Positions 59,093 through 64,000 of a stretch of DNA of 64,000 bases are shown here, piece by piece. Made by a program: the position numbers and the translations under genes. Origin of the DNA: Phorcus lineatus (Eukaryota; Mollusca; Gastropoda; Trochida; Trochidae). Location of the stretch: the NCBI GenBank assembly GCA_921293015.1, contig OV121084.1, positions 52,487,864 to 52,551,863 of the forward strand, read 5' to 3'. Below the pieces are notes generated by a model that saw only the letters and a program-made list of their open reading frames with translations, ran no database searches and was not told the DNA's origin. Within the stretch, counting starts at the first letter, position 1; the number at the start of each line of letters is the position of its first letter.

Positions 59093-60199
59093 GTAGAGGG
59101 GTCAGGTGTGTGCAGCCAACCGTTAATGTTGTTTAAACCGTTCTGCGTTTCGCAGTTCTGCGTTTAGGACGATACCATATTGCCACCAGCTGTAACTCTG
59201 CCCTCAAGCAATCGACAGATCAAAAGGTCAACTGCAACTGGGCGTTGTCTCCACGTGTTTGTTATACTTACCTTTGTGGCGTACTGGCACTCTAACAGTT
59301 TCCAATCCCTTGACCGTTCGTGAATATCGGATTATAACAGATTGATCTGAATTCGCTTAATCAAGCTGGCAAGTTTCATGGCGTAGTGACATGTCGGCTG
59401 CGTTGCACGTATGCAAAATGTAATCAATGAAATTTTAAAATCTATAAATAAATTTCATTTGCCCAACCAATAAAGATATAACCAATATTAAAGCCATATC
59501 TTGTGAAACGATTTACGTTTTAGGTTCTCTACTATGAGTATTATCTGTATTAAATCTAAATACAACTTATTTTTTTTAGATTTTTAGTCGTTTCTGTAAA
59601 GTCATTACTTTATAATAAGACTTAATTTCATTCATTCCTTTCGAGGACATAAACTTCATCATGAAATAATGTTTTTGAAATGTTGAATTGTGACAGATTT
59701 GGAACATATGGTCTTCGTGTGGGCACATACCAGGGACGTCGTCTGTATCTTTGCATTCTACCTTGTTTTATAGAAATAACCTGCATATCAGAACATGCTC
59801 TTTAGTAGGCCTATATAGAAAATCCTACTATGAAGCATTTACAAGTATAACCTTTACACATTTAATCAAAGCACATTGGTTTGCATAAGGCACTTTCTTA
59901 GTATACTTTATTTAGGAAAGTAAAAGCGGTCTCAAAAACGATTCTAGTACATTTTAAAAATTTATTTCAACATTTGTGTATGGTTTAAACGGTTTTATTT
60001 CCGTAAAAAGTAACGGTCTGGAAAGAAGACAAGCTTAAACCAATCTGGGATACCGTGAGAACATGTCACTGTGAATTCAGAATGCATGATAGATTTACAT
60101 TAACAAGTAATGATAATTAATGCAGTAAAGTACAGGTTTAAAAAACCTATTAACTTGTTCTCTTTAAAATGTCTATAAATTGAGTATATAATGTCATTT

Positions 60200-60345
60200 T
60201 AAATGTTTGGTTCCTTTTTGTCCTTTTGTTGGTTCCGTTCTCGCCATCAATGATTCTGTTTTCGCCAGTAAAAATCGGTACCGTTTCCGCCAATTTTGTT
60301 CCGTTTTCGCCAATGCTTTTTGGCGCCTTTTTTTCATGGTTCCGC
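60200..60345 (-). repeat. Inverted copy of the AAAACGGAAC block
   Basis: On the minus strand: GGCGAAAACGGAACAAAATT, GGCGGAAACGGTACCG and GATGGCGAGAACGGAACC with AAAGGACA, matching the block at 58311-58565. The two could be arms of one larger element spanning about 57.4-60.4 kb. Confidence 0.6.
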
Positions 60346-62913
60346 TTTGGCTTGCACCCTCTTAATCCATGTAATACTTCATAACTAAACATGATACAAT
60401 TTTCGATGTTCACTCATTGGAGACGAGACAACCCTAATACACTGCTGAAATGGATTCGTCCAAGCTCGTGAATTGCCATTTGTACGCACCGAGATTGCAC
60501 GCTTGAATCATCCTGTCCATGTTCGCCACGTGGGTCATAAAACAGAATAGGGCAGTTTGATTGGTTTAGAGGGATGATGCTATCTGTTACTTTCATTGTG
60601 TTTGTTATTGAATGTTATTAATTGATTCGATTTAAAATGTGTTTATTCCAAATCGTTTATAATTGATTTAATCGCACAGAAGGGTGTAATTTGTTACAAT
60701 ATTGAATTTGCTTCTTCAGTTGCGTTTACTAGGGATGCATTTCATTCGGTACATATTATATATAATGCAATTGTTTAGGAAAGTTAACAACCAGCTTAGA
60801 ATTTATTTGATTCAACTTCTATTGCGATATTTCACATAAGAGGCTTGGTTTTTATGTGATACTTTTTTGTGTACATTAATAATTTGCATTTGATTTGTGA
60901 AAGCGTCATTCCATAGGGTTTAGAATAGTGTTGTTCTATTTGATGTAGAATTTGCATGCTTTGTATTGGAATTTAGTTGTAATGCTTCATTTGTGTTCAT
61001 TTGATTGTCATCCATAGCACTTCGTCAAAAATTAAATTGCATTCATGACAATTACTGTTGTTGCATTTTAATTTTAATCACTCTTTATTGCACTACGGTT
61101 TGATTACACTTTTTCAGAATTTGTTTCAGAATGCATTGTCTCCGTCCATCTAGAATTCGTTGAATTCTAGAATTAGTAAATGGTTAATGAGGTTGTAGTT
61201 GGCATCAACCCTGATTCCCTTTTGCGTGGAACGCATTCTATGATATGGTACTATTTTGCATTAAGCATAAAATGCGTTTGCCGCATTTGTTTTAAAAAAT
61301 TGAACGCTCGAACTGCATTCGTTTTTGAATGCTTTTACTACGGGTTATGTATGAGTTAATGCATTGCCTGTTGTTAGTAAAACAATGAAATAGTACCACA
61401 GTCAATAGTTATCTCACCAATCGTAATATATAAATACTGATAATGTTTTATATTTTCCGCCAGTACCGAACTCGTGCAATGACAATTTTGGACATTTTTT
61501 TAACATCACATTTTTACCATTACTGCAGACTTTTAATCTCGAACGTAGAGACGTGGAATTCTTTGGCGCTTCTGCTACTCGGAGAGCGCTTCATGTTGTT
61601 TACAAGAGGCTATATTGATAGCGTCTTGTTCATGTATCCGGGTTAAAACAAGGAAACGCGTTGTCGGTAATCTAAGATTAAAAATGATCTTGTTGAATGT
61701 GCTGACATAGTGAAAACCGAGAGGAACAAATGCACAGTTTCAAAGTCTTGTGCCAGTGAAGAGGAAAATGTTATATGTAATCAACCGAGCAGAGCTAAAT
61801 AAAAAACGAGGTAATGTTTGGTCCCTTGAAGGTTATGAGTAAACGCACATAAAACTTGAAAGTGTCTCACGTGAAAAAACACACTTGACAGGAAAGTATA
61901 AGGAAGCGTTAACGAGAGTCTGAGTGCTTAAATACTTTGCATTCATGATACAGTGTATGTGTCATGTACGGCCTTGTATATATGTTTTTAAGTGCTTGAA
62001 GCAGCTACTCACGTTGTTTTGGGATCAACCTCAAAATCCATATCACGTGACGCCCGGCTATCTTGAACTTTGACCTGCATCTATCCCAGGGACCCTGGTG
62101 CATGATATAAACAAGATACCTACCAGCTACACATCCTTGACTCAGGCCGGGAAATATAGAACATACTGCACAACAGTGTCACTCGAACATGTCCAATCAA
62201 ATCATTTGTTTTTATCCATGTGAGAAATGACCTATGTCTTTGTTGGAAACTATCTGCATCTAATTTATCCATTAACGCGTTTATATGCGCCCTGTAGTAT
62301 GTTTCTGATAAGATATATATATATTGGCAACGAGTGTTTACGACGTAAAGATACCTGGGTCAAAGCGACCTTGCCTTACAGCACTGCTGCCAGTTCCATA
62401 AGAGATATAAACTTTGTGTAACAAGGGACACAAATAGAACAAAACTCCACATGTTTCATCCCTTACTCATTTTGTTGGCAGAAAAATCGCAGCAAATACG
62501 CCCTATTTGCCTTAATTCTAAACTGAGTTTGATTTTAAAATACGAAATATCTTTGAAATATACGTTCACAACGCATTTTTTAATGAATGTCAATGTGTTA
62601 CATGTCGCCCAGTCAGTTGGGTTAAAGGGTTAAAAGATGTAAGTCCCTTACAAAGATTGACGTGTAAATTACAGCTTTGTAAACAACACTAGAGCTAAAC
62701 ATGGTGACATGAGACAGTGATAAAAAGTTAAAGTTGTTGGCCATTGTCCTTTCCTGTACCTTAGCATATTTTATATAACATAAGAAGGGATCACAAGTAT
62801 TTATTTATATGAAAATATTCGTAATCGTTACATTGCAAAGTACAAGAATCGATTTTTTACCATTACGTGTAAATGACTATTTCTATAGTTCTGCTGTTAC
62901 TACATGTAGTTAG
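60346..62913. other. Intergenic, nothing recognised
   Basis: AT-rich sequence with only short open frames of 60-67 codons that resemble no protein I know. TTGAATTCTAGAATT near 61160 is a small local palindrome. No tRNA, SINE or transposon end is clear. Confidence 0.5.
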
Positions 62914-63200
62914 TAAGGGAACACGGTATTATCGGTAATTCGGTATATTGCAATAAAGAAACGACATGATACGTACCGATACACTCTTCTGAAAATAAAA
63001 AATATATCGGAAGTTTGGAATTAACAATTTTCATGTAAAATTGCAGAAAAACGTAACCAAAAAAAACCCCTGAAAAATGACCACAGAAATTCATCGAGAA
63101 TAAATTTTCAAACAAATTTATGGAAATGTGGAAAGTGCAAAAAATTAGACCTTTTTCTTCCATGCATTGTTTTCTGTGACTATCATTATAAAAATAAGTG
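62914..63200. repeat. Dispersed element family C, copy 2
   Basis: AAGGGAACACGGTATTATCG, GGTATATTGCAATAAAG, ATACGTACCGATACA and TGTAAAATTGCAGAAAAACG follow the order of copy 1 (30247) over about 170 bp. Beyond about 63090 the match fades. Confidence 0.7.
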
Positions 63201-63469
63201 TGTAATTTTAAAAAGAAATTGTAAACAGAAAGGACCCAAAATTAAATTGGCAAACGTTACGAGGGTTGGTGCAAGAAGTTGGTGCGGATGTGATAACCAA
63301 AGAGGGGACCTATTTTGGATAAGCAAATTCTTCATTCTATGAAAGCGACGTTCCAGCATAGCTTATAATGTCTCCAAACAAATCGTCAGTCCTTCATCAG
63401 TTCTGTTTGTGAATAAGGGTGATTATTGGCTAGCAAAGGACTATTACAATTATAATAGTCTATTGCTTC

Positions 63470-63611
63470 TTACTATTGCGATAACGATCGTCTACTGTTA
63501 CCTACTATTGCGATAACGATCGTCTACTGTTACCTACTATTGCGATAACGATCGTCTACTGTTACCTACTATTGCGATAACGATCGTCTACTGTTACCTA
63601 CTATTGCGATA
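63470..63611 (+). repeat. 32-bp minisatellite
   Basis: Four nearly identical copies plus a partial of a 32-bp unit, TACTATTGCGATAACGATCG then TCTACTGTTACC. Each unit contains CGATAACGATCG. There are no spacers, so it is not a CRISPR array. Downstream (63620-63840) ACGATACGAT-type sequence resembles a diverged DNA-transposon end. Confidence 0.93.
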
Positions 63612-64000
63612 GCTACATAGAGGTTTGAGACGTTTCACGATACGATAGATACGATATCTCTTAACGACTCGATTCGATATGATACATGTCAAGATCACTT
63701 TAATTGTTGATTTGTTATGAATAGAACGATTAACTTTTGACTAACACCTGATTTTAAGCCAAAATAAACAATTTTAAAGTCAACGATACGTAGCACGATA
63801 CAGAGACCGTCTAACGTCACGATTTTCGATACTTATGGCCATAGCTACTAGCTATTGCGTTTATCAATGAATGAAATGACACAAATTTCGGATTCCCGAA
63901 AAATTACTTCTTCCAAAGTGACAGAACGTGGATTACTCTTGCACCTGTTACACCCCTCAAACCAATGGGCACTGACTTGATTTGCAACTAAAGCTTATTG

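Noticed and set aside
63470-63611. CRISPR-like array of 32-bp repeats.
   Set aside because: The units are contiguous with no spacers, and the DNA is from an animal.

Overview
The window is animal nuclear DNA: AT-rich, with genes split by short GT-AG introns and many SINEs, foldback elements and DNA-transposon derivatives. The gene set (usherin, DCAF4, RRP15, PGGHG) and the repeat style (tRNA-headed SINEs, DIRS retrotransposon, palindromic MITEs) best fit a lophotrochozoan, most likely a mollusc. The animal assignment is firm; the phylum is inference.

Layout. 1-19175 (+): the 3' half of an usherin (USH2A) gene. Twenty-seven exons could be placed with consistent splice phases. They encode about 22 fibronectin type III (FN3) domains, a cysteine-pair-rich block, one transmembrane segment and a cytoplasmic tail ending in the PDZ ligand DTHL. 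The 3' UTR carries a minisatellite and a TTAA-flanked MITE. 22993-35435 (-): DCAF4, five coding exons, converging on USH2A. Its first coding intron is an AT-AC, U12-type intron. Its 9.5-kb last intron holds a same-strand, single-exon class A GPCR (24675-25679), a 49-bp tandem repeat, two SINEs and DNA-transposon remnants. 36581-45741 (+): RRP15, five exons, head-to-head with DCAF4. Its last intron contains a nearly whole DIRS-like tyrosine-recombinase retrotransposon (about 40121-44838). 47132-56710 (-): PGGHG (GH65 family), eleven exons, convergent with RRP15. Its first exon has either a frame break at an A8 run or a more internal start. 57000-64000: no gene recognised, only repeats, including an 814-bp hAT MITE with perfect 8-bp target duplications and a 32-bp minisatellite.

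How the genes relate. They are unrelated single-copy host genes, not a pathway: a sensory-cell adhesion protein, a CUL4 substrate receptor, a ribosome-biogenesis factor and a collagen-glycan glucosidase. USH2A and RRP15 are, from memory, both on human 1q41, so their proximity here may be old linkage. The most notable observations are the AT-AC intron in DCAF4, the 3'-UTR minisatellite whose first unit encodes the usherin PDZ ligand, a minisatellite that runs into a 3' splice site, a 3000-nt exon with ten FN3 domains, and very short palindromic hAT-like insertions.
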